This document shows, piece after piece, positions 41,056 through 49,343 of a DNA stretch of 64,000 nucleotides. Where the stretch lies: assembly GCF_036231945.1 (NCBI RefSeq), contig NZ_CP109599.1, positions 1,488,001 through 1,552,000 of the forward strand, in the 5' to 3' direction. The position numbers and the translations under genes are program-made. The notes below the pieces were generated by a model. It made no database searches. It was not told the origin of the DNA and worked only from the letters and a program-made list of their open reading frames with translations. How positions within the stretch are numbered: the stretch's first letter is position 1; the number at the start of each line of letters is the position of its first letter. The stretch is from Streptomyces sp. NBC_01429. Lineage in GTDB: Bacteria; Actinomycetota; Actinomycetes; Streptomycetales; Streptomycetaceae.

Positions 41056-43413
41056 ATGACTCCCACCGCGACCTATCGGCTGCAACTCCAGCCGGACTTC
41101 CCGTTCTCGTCCGCCGCGCGGGCGGTGCCCTATCTCGCCGCGCTCGGGGTCTCCCATCTGCATCTGTCGCCGGTCCTCGAAGCCGTGCCCGGTTCGGCGC
41201 ACGGCTACGACGTGGTCGACCACGGAGCCGTACGGGCGGAGCTGGGCGGCGAGGAGGGGCTGCGCGCCCTGGCGGGCCGGGCCCGCGAGTACGGGCTCGG
41301 GATCGTCCTGGACATCGTGCCCAACCACATGGCCGCCTCGCCCCGCCACAACAAGGCGCTGTGGGAGGTACTGCGCGAGGGGCCGGCCTCCCCCTACGCC
41401 CGCTGGTTCGACATCGACTGGGCCGCGGGCGGCGGCAAGGTGCTGCTGCCGGTGCTGCCGGGCCCGGTCGGGGACGAACTGGACGCGCTGCGGGTCGAGG
41501 ACGGCACGCTCCGCCACGGCGAGGAGCTGTGCTTCCCGCTCGCGCCCGGGACCGAGGACCTCCCGCTGCCCGAGCTGCTCGACGCCCAGCACTACCGGCT
41601 CGCCTGGTGGCGGCTGGCCCGTACGGAACTCAACTACCGGCGCTTCTTCACCATTTCCGAACTCATCGGGGTACGGGTGGAGGACCCGGAGGTCTTCGCC
41701 GCCACCCACGCCAAGATCCTCGAACTGGTACGGGACGGCGTGGTCGAGGGACTGCGCGTCGACCACCCGGACGGGCTCGCCGACCCGGAGGGCTATCTGC
41801 GCCGGCTGGGCGAGGCGACGGGCGGCTGCTGGACGGTCGTGGAGAAGGTCCTCGCCGACGACGAGGTGCTGCCCGCCGGGTGGCCGGTCGCCGGCACCAC
41901 CGGGTACGACGCGCTGCGCCATATCGACGGGGTGTTCACCGACCCGGCGGGCGCCGAGGCGCTGGAACGGCGCTACCGCGAGGTCGCGGCGCCGGTCGGG
42001 GACCGGGGCGGCTACTGGGCGGGGACCGTGCGCAGGGCCGCCTACAAGGTGGTCTTCCACGAGCTGGCGGCCGAGACCGCCGCCCTCGTCCGGACGGCGG
42101 AGCGCGTCTGCGCGGCGGACCCCGCGCTGCGCGACCACGCGCCCTGGGCGCTGCTCACGGCCGTCAGGGAGCTGCTCGTACGGGTGCCCGTCTACCGCCC
42201 GTACGCCGGCGCGGGCGGGCCCTGCCCGGAGGCGGCCGAGGCGGCGGTCTCCGAGGAGGCGGTCCGGCAGGCGAAGGCGGTGTTCGCGGTAGAGCGGGAG
42301 GCGGCGGCCGTGGACGTGGTGCGGGAGCTGGCGCTCGGCCGGCTCGGCTCGGGCCCCGACCACGTGGCGTTCTGCGCGCGCTTCGCGCAGACGGCGTCCG
42401 CGCTGCGCGCCAAGTCGGTGGAGGACACGGCGTTCTACCGGTACGTGCCGCTGCTCTCGGCCAACGAGGTGGGCGGGGACCCGGGGCACCCCTCGGTGTC
42501 GCCGGAGCGCTTCCACGCCTACTGCCTCCGGCTGGCGCGCGACTGGCCCGCCACCGGCACCGTACTGACCACGCACGACACCAAGCGCAGCGCGGACGTA
42601 CGGGCCGGGATCGCCGTCCTGTCGCAGTGCCCGGAGCGGTGGGACGAGCTGCTCGCCCAGGTGGCCGAGGAGCTGGCCACGACCGGGGCGCCTGCCCCCG
42701 ATCCGCAGGTGGCGTGGCAGGCGTGGCAGACGGCGGTGGGCTTCACCCCGGCCTCGGACGGCAGCCCGCCCGAGGGCGCCCGGATGGTGCCCGCGCTGCT
42801 GAAGTCCGTACGGGAGGCCGGGCTGCACACCAGCTGGACGGAGCCGGACCCGCTGTACGAGCGCGCCGTGACGGAGTTCGTCGAGACGGGCCCCGCCGGA
42901 CCGGCGCGGCGGACCGTCGCCGCGTTCAACCGGGCGCTCGCGCCGCACGTGCGGGCGGGCGCGCTCGGCGCGGCGCTGGTGCAGCTGACCATGCCGGGGG
43001 TGCCGGACCTCTACCAGGGCACGGAGCGCGAGTACGTCGCGCTGGTGGACCCGGACAACCGGCGGCCGTTCAGGACGGGCCCGCCGGACGACAGGACCGT
43101 GATCACGACGGCGGCGCTGCGGCTGCGCCGGGAACAGCCCGGCGTCTTCGGCGAGTCGGGCACGTACACCCCGCTGCACGCGGTGGGCCCGGCCGCCGCG
43201 CACTGCCTGGCCTTCGCGCGCACCGGCCGGGTGGTCACGGTGGTGACCCGGCTGCCGTACGGGCTGGAGCGGGCGGGCGGCTGGGGGGCGACCGAGCTGC
43301 CGCTGCCCGCGGGGCGGTGGCGCGAGGTGCTGACGGGGCGCGAGGTGTCGGGCGCGGTGCGGCTCGGGAAACTGCTGGCGGACTCCCCGGTGGCGCTGCT
43401 GACCGTGATCTGA
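41056..43413 (+). CDS. treY: Maltooligosyltrehalose synthase
   Basis: A 785-aa GH13 transglucosylase that turns the reducing end of maltodextrin into an alpha,alpha-1,1 trehalosyl group. It opens with TATYRLQLQPDFPFSSAARAVPYL, typical of TreY. Catalytic regions are DIVPNHMA (I), GLRVDHPDGLADP (II), VEKVLADDE (III) and LTTHDTKRSADVRA (IV). The product is cleaved by TreZ, encoded 2.4 kb downstream. The two genes are normally adjacent but are here separated by the LPMO and FHA genes. Confidence 0.96.
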   Translation: MTPTATYRLQLQPDFPFSSAARAVPYLAALGVSHLHLSPVLEAVPGSAHGYDVVDHGAVRAELGGEEGLRALAGRAREYGLGIVLDIVPNHMAASPRHNKALWEVLREGPASPYARWFDIDWAAGGGKVLLPVLPGPVGDELDALRVEDGTLRHGEELCFPLAPGTEDLPLPELLDAQHYRLAWWRLARTELNYRRFFTISELIGVRVEDPEVFAATHAKILELVRDGVVEGLRVDHPDGLADPEGYLRRLGEATGGCWTVVEKVLADDEVLPAGWPVAGTTGYDALRHIDGVFTDPAGAEALERRYREVAAPVGDRGGYWAGTVRRAAYKVVFHELAAETAALVRTAERVCAADPALRDHAPWALLTAVRELLVRVPVYRPYAGAGGPCPEAAEAAVSEEAVRQAKAVFAVEREAAAVDVVRELALGRLGSGPDHVAFCARFAQTASALRAKSVEDTAFYRYVPLLSANEVGGDPGHPSVSPERFHAYCLRLARDWPATGTVLTTHDTKRSADVRAGIAVLSQCPERWDELLAQVAEELATTGAPAPDPQVAWQAWQTAVGFTPASDGSPPEGARMVPALLKSVREAGLHTSWTEPDPLYERAVTEFVETGPAGPARRTVAAFNRALAPHVRAGALGAALVQLTMPGVPDLYQGTEREYVALVDPDNRRPFRTGPPDDRTVITTAALRLRREQPGVFGESGTYTPLHAVGPAAAHCLAFARTGRVVTVVTRLPYGLERAGGWGATELPLPAGRWREVLTGREVSGAVRLGKLLADSPVALLTVI

Positions 43414-43558
43414 GGCGGGGCGGCGGGCGCGTCGCGGGGCGCGGGAAAGCGACCCGGAAATCGGAGAGAGGCGCGGGGAGGGGCACGGGAAGGGGGCGCG
43501 GGAAGGGACGCGTTCGTACGGTCGGCAGAAAATCCGGACGGAAATCCGGACGGAGTCG

Positions 43559-43607
43559 TTTACAGAGTGGCCCAGCCGCGCTACGTTCCGAAATGGGAGC
43601 GCTCCCA
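43559..43607 (+). promoter_or_regulatory. Promoter plus CebR-type operator for the LPMO gene
   Basis: TTTACA (43559-43564), a 17-bp spacer and TACGTT (43582-43587) form a good housekeeping promoter. The perfect 14-bp palindrome TGGGAGCGCTCCCA (43594-43607), the known CebR box of Streptomyces, covers the expected start site. CebR should repress until cellobiose or cellotriose is present. Confidence 0.9.
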
Positions 43608-43712
43608 TGCACCCGATTGTCATGATCTCATCATCCTGATCACCGGCGGTCGCCCCCAAGCTCCTCGCCCGACGCACCCCGCACCGTCCGTCACGCCGAA
43701 GGGACTCGCGCG

Positions 43713-44780
43713 ATGAACCGCCGCCCCCCACTGTGGCTGTTACACCCCCGCAGAGCCGTACTCCTCGTCCTGCTCGCCGTCCTGCCCGCCCTCGCCCTGG
43801 TCATGACCGGCAGCGGGACCTCCGACGCCCACGGCACCCCCATGCAGCCCGCCAGCCGTACCTTCATGTGCTGGCGTGACGGCCTGACCAGCACCGGTGA
43901 GATCAAGCCCGTCAACCCCGCCTGCAAGGCCGCCGTCGCGGCGGGCGGCACGACCCCGCTCTACAACTGGTTCTCGGTCCTGCGCTCCGACGGCGCGGGG
44001 CGCACCAAGGGCTTCATCCCCGACGGCCAGCTGTGCAGCGGCGGCAACTCCACGTTCACCGGCTTCGACCTGGCCAGGAACGACTGGCCGCTGACCCATC
44101 TGACCTCGGGCGCGTCGCTGGACTTCTCGTACAACGCCTGGGCGGCGCACCCCGGCTGGTTCTACGTGTACATCACGAAGGACGGCTACGACCCCACCAA
44201 GACCTCCAGCTGGGACGACCTGGAGCCGCAGCCCTTCCTGACCGTCGACCACCCGCAGGTCACCGGCTCGGCCGGCACCGTCGAGGGCGCCTACAAGTGG
44301 ACGGGCGCCCTGCCCAGCGGCAAGAGCGGCCGGCACCTCATCTACATGGTGTGGCAGCGCTCGGACAGCAATGAGACCTTCTACAGCTGCTCCGACGTCG
44401 TGTTCGACGGCGGCAAGGGCGAGGTGACGGGTGTCGGCGAGGCGGGCACCCCGACCGACCCGCCCACCGACCCGACGGCGACCTGCACCGCCACCAGGGC
44501 GACCACCAACTCGTGGTCGGGCGGCTACCAGGCCGAGGTCACGGTGAAGAACACCAGCCCCAACCCGATCCTCGGCTGGATGGTCGAGTTCACCCTGCCG
44601 GGCGGCCAGAAGGTCGACAGCCTCTGGAACGGCAGCGCCACCTACGGCGGGCAGGAGGTCATGGTCCACAACGTCGACTGGAACGGCTCGCTGGCGGCCG
44701 GTGCCTCCACCACCTTCAGCTATGTCGTCACGGGAGGACCGCCGGACACCGCCACCGCCCCGCCCTGCTCGGTCCACTGA
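43713..44780 (+). CDS. Secreted AA10 lytic polysaccharide monooxygenase with CBM2
   Basis: A 355-aa copper enzyme that oxidatively cleaves crystalline polysaccharide. The signal peptide ends at SDA, so the mature protein begins with His40 of HGTPMQPASRTF, the first ligand of the copper histidine brace; the second is in AWAAHPGWF. FVYSC-like Cys pairs and SDSNETFYSCSDVVFDGG match the CelS2 clade, which acts on cellulose. A TDPPTDPT linker leads to a C-terminal cellulose-binding CBM2 (SGGYQAEVTVKNTSPNPILGW). The CebR box upstream supports a cellulose role. Confidence 0.95.
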   Translation: MNRRPPLWLLHPRRAVLLVLLAVLPALALVMTGSGTSDAHGTPMQPASRTFMCWRDGLTSTGEIKPVNPACKAAVAAGGTTPLYNWFSVLRSDGAGRTKGFIPDGQLCSGGNSTFTGFDLARNDWPLTHLTSGASLDFSYNAWAAHPGWFYVYITKDGYDPTKTSSWDDLEPQPFLTVDHPQVTGSAGTVEGAYKWTGALPSGKSGRHLIYMVWQRSDSNETFYSCSDVVFDGGKGEVTGVGEAGTPTDPPTDPTATCTATRATTNSWSGGYQAEVTVKNTSPNPILGWMVEFTLPGGQKVDSLWNGSATYGGQEVMVHNVDWNGSLAAGASTTFSYVVTGGPPDTATAPPCSVH

Positions 44781-44897
44781 CCCTCCGAGCCCAGGGACCC
44801 TCCGACCCCGGGGACCAGCGTCCCGGCCGGCCCGCCGGTCCACCGACCGGTGGCCGGTCCCCGACTCCGGCCCGGCCCCCACCGGACGCCGGAAACA

Positions 44898-44962
44898 CCC
44901 GGCCCGCCGTCTTGACCCCCCACCCTGTGACGGCGGGCCGGGGCCCCGGTCCGCCGGGGCCC
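44898..44962. terminator. Two strong hairpins between convergent genes
   Basis: CCCGGCCCGCCGTC pairs with its complement over 14 bp (44898-44911, 44929-44942). A second stem GGGCCCCGG / CCGGGGCCC (44941-44962) follows directly. It can end both the LPMO and the FHA transcripts. Confidence 0.8.
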
Positions 44963-45010
44963 GCCCCGGACCGGAGCCGCGCGGCGGCCCCACGCGGGGC
45001 GCGGCCGGGC

Positions 45011-45559
45011 TCAGTTCGTGGCGAGGCGGAAGCTCATCTGCCCGAAGCCGACCATGTCGCCGTCCCGCACCACGGCCGTCGTCGTCACGCGGCGGCCGTT
45101 GACCGTCGTGCCGTTGGTGGAGCCGAGGTCGCGCAGGATCCACAGGCCGCCCTGCATGCTCAGCTCGGCGTGCAGCCGGGAGACCGTGTCGTGGCTGAGC
45201 CGTAGTCCGTTCAGCGGATCGCGGCCTATGCGCAGCGGGTACGGGCCCGGCTGGGGCAGCAGCAGCTTCGGGAGCTTCTCGGCCTGCCAGGCCCGGCGCA
45301 GCCGCTGCGAGAACGCCGATACGCCGCCGACCGCGCCGAACAGCCGCCGCGCCCAGGGGGCTTCGTGCTCCAGGTCCGCGGTGAGCGGCCGCAACTGCTC
45401 GACCCTGCGGGCGGCCAGCGCCAGATCCATCCGGCGCAGGAAGGTGTCGTGCGACAGCTTGCCCTGGGCCGCACCCTCTCTGAGCACCGCGAGGACACGG
45501 TCCCGCTCGGCGTCGGAGAGCCGCGCGGGGGACGTGTGGGACTCGAAGGAGGACGTCAC
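45011..45559 (-). CDS. DUF1707 and FHA domain protein
   Basis: A 182-aa cytoplasmic protein. The N-terminal DUF1707 (RLSDAERDRVLAVLREGAAQGKLSHDTFLRRMDLAL) is followed by a linker and a C-terminal FHA domain: PLRIGRDPLNGLRLSHDTVSRLHAEL, then LRDLGSTNGTTVNGRRV. FHA domains bind phosphothreonine, so this is an adaptor for a Ser/Thr kinase, perhaps one encoded elsewhere in the genome. The GTG 45559 start follows GAAGGACAATC on the minus strand. It is divergent from treZ. Confidence 0.93.
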   Translation of the reverse strand: MTSSFESHTSPARLSDAERDRVLAVLREGAAQGKLSHDTFLRRMDLALAARRVEQLRPLTADLEHEAPWARRLFGAVGGVSAFSQRLRRAWQAEKLPKLLLPQPGPYPLRIGRDPLNGLRLSHDTVSRLHAELSMQGGLWILRDLGSTNGTTVNGRRVTTTAVVRDGDMVGFGQMSFRLATN

Positions 45560-45778
45560 AGACGTGATTGTCCTTCCGAAGGACGTGAGGTGTCCAGACG
45601 GGCCGTCATTCCCGCCCGCCCCCGTCGCCCGGCCCCGGCCACGCCCCGGCCGTCCGGCGGGGTCCGGTGAGCGCGGCCACCCGATTCGCCGCGATCACCG
45701 GGCCCCGGGCCGTCACTCTTGTCACCATGGGAGATGACGGGGGACGGCAGGACCGGCGACGACGAGGGGGAACCGCTC

Positions 45779-47563
45779 GTGCAGTTCGAGGTGTGGGCGC
45801 CGCAGGCGCGGGACCGGGTCGTACTCCAGCTCATGGACGCGGAGCGGGAGGCCGCCGGCGGGAGCGCCGGCGGCCGGCCCATGCGCCCCGACCCCGAGCG
45901 CCCCGGCTGGTGGACGGCCGAGGTGCCGGACGCCGCCGACGGCACCCGGTACGCCTTCGCGCTCGACGGCGGTCCCCCGCTGCCCGACCCGCGCTCCCGC
46001 CGCCAGCCGCAGGGGCCGGACGGACCGAGCGCCGTCGTGGACCAGAACGCGTACGAGTGGCGCGTCCCGTGGCCGGGGCGCGGGCTGCCCGGCGCCGTCC
46101 TGTACGAGCTGCACATCGGCACCTTCACCCGTGAGGGCACCTTCGACGCGGCGGCGGAGCACCTCGCGGAGCTGGCCGGGCTGGGGATCACGCATGTCGA
46201 GCTGATGCCGGTGTGCCCGTTCCCCGGCACCCACGGATGGGGGTACGAGGGGGTGTCGCCGTGGGCGGTCCACGAGCCGTACGGCGGCCCGGCGGGGCTC
46301 AAGCGCTTTGTCGACACGGCGCACGGGCTCGGCCTGGGCGTGGTGCTCGACGTGGTCCACAACCACCTGGGCCCGTCCGGCAACCATCTGCCGCGCTTCG
46401 GCCCGTACTTCACCGACACGCACCACACCCCGTGGGGCGCCGCCGTCAATCTCGACGCGCCCGGCTCGGACGAGGTGCGCGCCTACCTGCTGGACAGCGC
46501 GCTGGCCTGGCTGCGGGACTTCCGCCTCGACGGGCTGCGGCTCGACGCCGTGCACGCCCTGGCGGACGGGCGCGCGCTGACCTTCCTGGAGGAGCTGTCG
46601 GCGGCGGTCGACTCGCTGAGCGCCGATCTGGGGCGTCCGCTCTTCCTGATCGCCGAGTCCGACCTCGGCGACCCCCGTACGACCACACCACGCGCGCAGG
46701 GCGGCCTCGGGCTGCACGCGCAGTGGAACGACGACTTCCACCACGCCCTGCACACCGTCCTCACCGGCGAATCCCAGGGCTACTACGCCGACTTCGCCCG
46801 CGAGCCGCTGGCCGCGCTCGCCAAGACCCTCACCCGGGTCTTCTTCCACGACGGTACGTATTCGAGCTTCCGGGGCCGGACGCACGGCCGGCCCGTCGAC
46901 CGTACGAGCACCCCCGCGCACCGCTTCCTCGGCTACGCCCAGACGCACGACCAGATCGGCAACCGCGCGCTCGGCGACCGGCTCCCGGCCACGCTCTCCC
47001 CGGGGCTGCTCGCCTGCGCCGCCACGCTCGTCCTGACCGGGCCCTGCACCCCGATGCTGTTCATGGGCGAGGAGTGGGGCGCGAGAACGCCCTGGCAGTT
47101 CTTCACCGACCACACCGATCCGGAGCTGGCCGAGGCCGTACGCAACGGCAGACGGCGGGAGTTCGCTTCGCACGGCTGGGCGGCCGAGGACATCCCCGAC
47201 CCGCAGGACCCCCGGACCCGCGAGCGCTCCTGCCTGGACCGTTCCGAGCGGGCCCGGGAGCCGCACGCGCGCCTGCTGGCCTGGTACGGCGAGCTGATCG
47301 CGCTGCGCCACGCGCAGCCGGACCTCTCCGACCCGGACCTGGCGGCGGTGCGGGTGGCGTACGACGAGGTGGCGCGCTGGCTGACCTACCGCAGGGGCGA
47401 TCTGCGGGTCGCGGTGAACCTCTCGGCGCGGGCGGTGGAGATCCCGGTGGGCGGTGCCGGCGGGCGGGTCCGGGTACTGGCCTCGTGGGACCGCCAGGAA
47501 CCGGCCGGGGACGGCGTCCTGCGGCTGCCGCCGGAGTCGTGCGTGGTGCTGGCCGACGGGTGA
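45779..47563 (+). CDS. treZ: Maltooligosyltrehalose trehalohydrolase
   Basis: A 594-aa GH13 hydrolase releasing trehalose from maltooligosyltrehalose made by TreY. It begins VQFEVWAPQARDRVVLQL (CBM48-like). Catalytic regions are DVVHNHLGPSGN (I), DGLRLDAVHAL (II), LIAESDL (III) and QTHDQIGNRA (IV). GTG 45779 was chosen because GAGGGGG lies eight nt upstream and family proteins start at this point. ATG 45734 and TTG 45719 are in frame but poorer. Confidence 0.94.
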   Translation: MQFEVWAPQARDRVVLQLMDAEREAAGGSAGGRPMRPDPERPGWWTAEVPDAADGTRYAFALDGGPPLPDPRSRRQPQGPDGPSAVVDQNAYEWRVPWPGRGLPGAVLYELHIGTFTREGTFDAAAEHLAELAGLGITHVELMPVCPFPGTHGWGYEGVSPWAVHEPYGGPAGLKRFVDTAHGLGLGVVLDVVHNHLGPSGNHLPRFGPYFTDTHHTPWGAAVNLDAPGSDEVRAYLLDSALAWLRDFRLDGLRLDAVHALADGRALTFLEELSAAVDSLSADLGRPLFLIAESDLGDPRTTTPRAQGGLGLHAQWNDDFHHALHTVLTGESQGYYADFAREPLAALAKTLTRVFFHDGTYSSFRGRTHGRPVDRTSTPAHRFLGYAQTHDQIGNRALGDRLPATLSPGLLACAATLVLTGPCTPMLFMGEEWGARTPWQFFTDHTDPELAEAVRNGRRREFASHGWAAEDIPDPQDPRTRERSCLDRSERAREPHARLLAWYGELIALRHAQPDLSDPDLAAVRVAYDEVARWLTYRRGDLRVAVNLSARAVEIPVGGAGGRVRVLASWDRQEPAGDGVLRLPPESCVVLADG

Positions 47564-47615
47564 CCCCCGTACCGCCCCGGCCGGTCGGCATGCCGCTTCG
47601 TCAACCGGCCCTCGT

Positions 47616-47641
47616 GCGGGACCTATTCCGGGAGGTCCCGC
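47616..47641. terminator. Hairpin between convergent treZ and a hypothetical gene
   Basis: GCGGGACCT / AGGTCCCGC form a 9-bp stem with an 8-nt loop. It overlaps the stop codon of the minus-strand gene. Confidence 0.6.
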
Positions 47642-48573
47642 GCGCTCAGCCGCTCCAGCAGCTCGTGGAAGTCGTCCCCGACGACGATCCGCAGCCCGTC
47701 GCCGTCCCGCGCGCTGAGCTGGGTGAGGGTGCCGCCGCGCCACCAGTAGACGTACGGGCTGATCGCCCCCGGCGTGTCCTCGTACCCCGAGGCGGCGAAC
47801 GACGCCAGCGCGTTCAGGGACGGGACGACGGTGGTGTCCCTGATGACGTGGAAGGCGAGCTGATGCCGGAAGGGCATCGCGACGAGGGCGCCCTCCGGCG
47901 GGATCCACTGCCCCGTGACGTCCCGTACGACCGACTCCAGGGCCAGCACCCGGCTCGCCGTGTAGAAGGAGTCGCCGAGGATCACCTCGTAGCGCATGCC
48001 GTCGGCGTCCTTGACCGTCTCGCGGCCCTCCACCGGCAGCTCACGGAGGTTCTCCAGCGCGCGCTGCCGCAGCCGCCGTATCTCGCCGAGCGGCTCCAGC
48101 GCCTCGTCGGTGAGCATCATGACGCTCTCGGGAAGGTCGAGGGCGAGCACCTCGTACAGCCCGGGGGCGACCGAGCGCGCGTATCCGAAGGACTGCGGGT
48201 CGAGGCTGTCCTCGCCGATCACCCGGGGGTAGAGCTGGGCGCGGATCTGTTCGGGCGGCAGGGTGTCCAGGGCGGAGGGGCCGTCCATCGTGCGCAGCAC
48301 CATGCCCGCGTGCCGGCGGGCGAGGTCGCCCCAGACCCGCGGCCCGCGCTCGTCGTTGTGGCAGACCGCCGCGAGATTGCCCAGACCGAACCGGCGGCCG
48401 GAGCTGTCCGTCACCATGTCCGCGTAGAGCGTGACCTCCAGGCCGTGTTCCGCGAACGCCTCGCGGACCTGGCCGCGGAAGAGGGCGGCCTCGTCGACCG
48501 AGAAGAAGGAGAACGCGGGGTCCCGGGGCGTGTCGCGCCCGTCGCGCTTCGGCCCTCGCCGGAACAGCCCCAC
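47623..48573 (-). CDS. DUF1444-like hypothetical protein
   Basis: A 316-aa soluble protein with no recognised catalytic motif. It resembles DUF1444-type proteins (FRGQVREAFAEHGLEVTLYADMV, LGNLAAVCHNDER, ALDLPESVMMLTDEAL, ILGDSFYTASRVLALESVV). The start was set to GTG 48573, where GGAGG lies seven nt upstream. The open frame continues to 48696, but that extension is not protein-like. It is divergent from the VOC gene. The function is unknown. Confidence 0.78.
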   Translation of the reverse strand: MGLFRRGPKRDGRDTPRDPAFSFFSVDEAALFRGQVREAFAEHGLEVTLYADMVTDSSGRRFGLGNLAAVCHNDERGPRVWGDLARRHAGMVLRTMDGPSALDTLPPEQIRAQLYPRVIGEDSLDPQSFGYARSVAPGLYEVLALDLPESVMMLTDEALEPLGEIRRLRQRALENLRELPVEGRETVKDADGMRYEVILGDSFYTASRVLALESVVRDVTGQWIPPEGALVAMPFRHQLAFHVIRDTTVVPSLNALASFAASGYEDTPGAISPYVYWWRGGTLTQLSARDGDGLRIVVGDDFHELLERLSARDLPE

Positions 48574-48677
48574 ACCATCGCCTCCGCCCGTGTCCGTCGT
48601 GTCCGTTTCGCGCGCTCGCCGCGCGAGGCTCCCCGTGATCGCCCCCACCTCGATGCTAGCGCCCCGCCGGGCCATGC

Positions 48678-48707
48678 TTGCGACCTGACAAGTCATACGT
48701 ATAACGT
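48678..48707 (+). promoter_or_regulatory. Leaderless promoter of the VOC gene
   Basis: TTGCGA (48678-48683), an 18-bp spacer and TAACGT (48702-48707) lie 7 nt before ATG 48715, which has no ribosome binding site. ATACGTAT in the spacer is a short palindrome. Confidence 0.5.
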
Positions 48708-48714
48708 ACTTCTC

Positions 48715-49170
48715 ATGTCACATATCGCCCTGGTCACTCTTGTCGTGGACGACTACGACAAGGCCATCGCCTTCTACACGCACGCGCTCGGCTTCGAGCT
48801 GGTCGAGGACACCGACCGGGGCAACGGCTCCCGCTGGGTCGTGGTCCGCCCGCGACCGGCCGCCGGCCCCGCGAGCCCGGCCGACGCATCCACGGACTCT
48901 GCCGCCGCCCCCGGGGTCCCGGCCCCCGACCGCTCGTCCGGCCTGCTGCTCGCCCGCGCGGGCGATGACGCCCAGCGCGCGAGCGTCGGCGCGCAGACCG
49001 GCGGCCGGGTCGGCTTCTTCCTGCACACCGAGGACTTCGCCCGCGACCACGCCCGCATGCTGGCCGCCGGTGTCCGCTTCCTGGAGGAGCCCCGCCACGA
49101 GCAGTACGGCACGGTCGCGGTCTTCGAGGACCTCTACGGCAACCGCTGGGACCTGCTCCAGCCCGCATAG
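48715..49170 (+). CDS. VOC / glyoxalase-family protein
   Basis: A 151-aa single-domain VOC protein. The N-terminus is HIALVTLVVDDYDKAIAFYTHALGFELVEDT, and the C-terminal strand FEDLYGNRWDLLQ carries a metal-site-like residue pattern. A variable Ala/Pro/Asp-rich insertion sits in the middle (about residues 48-75). The activity is unknown; candidates are glyoxalase, bleomycin-type resistance or dioxygenase. Its message appears leaderless. It lies just upstream of the GTPase cluster but is separated by 173 bp with a small hairpin. Confidence 0.85.
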   Translation: MSHIALVTLVVDDYDKAIAFYTHALGFELVEDTDRGNGSRWVVVRPRPAAGPASPADASTDSAAAPGVPAPDRSSGLLLARAGDDAQRASVGAQTGGRVGFFLHTEDFARDHARMLAAGVRFLEEPRHEQYGTVAVFEDLYGNRWDLLQPA

Positions 49171-49250
49171 GGCATATCGCACCCCCAGGGCCCGTCGCCG
49201 TGTCCCGTCCTTGTCACAGAAGTCCCGTCCGGCCGGGCCGAAAGGCCGGA

Positions 49251-49310
49251 ATGCCCAAAAAGCTGTCGCGAGCGGTGAAAGATGCGGTAGAAGATCTGCT
49301 GGGACGGTGA
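49251..49310 (+). CDS. Possible 19-aa peptide upstream of the GTPase cluster
   Basis: ATG 49251 opens a frame encoding MPKKLSRAVKDAVEDLLGR, a short amphipathic helix. It ends 33 bp before the first cluster gene. The codons are less G/C-biased than those of its neighbours and only AAAGG lies upstream. It could be a leader or regulatory peptide, or chance in an AT-richer promoter region. Confidence 0.3.
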   Translation: MPKKLSRAVKDAVEDLLGR

Positions 49311-49343
49311 CGCAGAGCTGAACAGGGGCTACGGGGGCGCACG

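Noticed and set aside
48574-48696. N-terminal extension of the DUF1444-like gene
   Set aside because: The extension is not protein-like, and GTG 48573 has GGAGG at the right distance.
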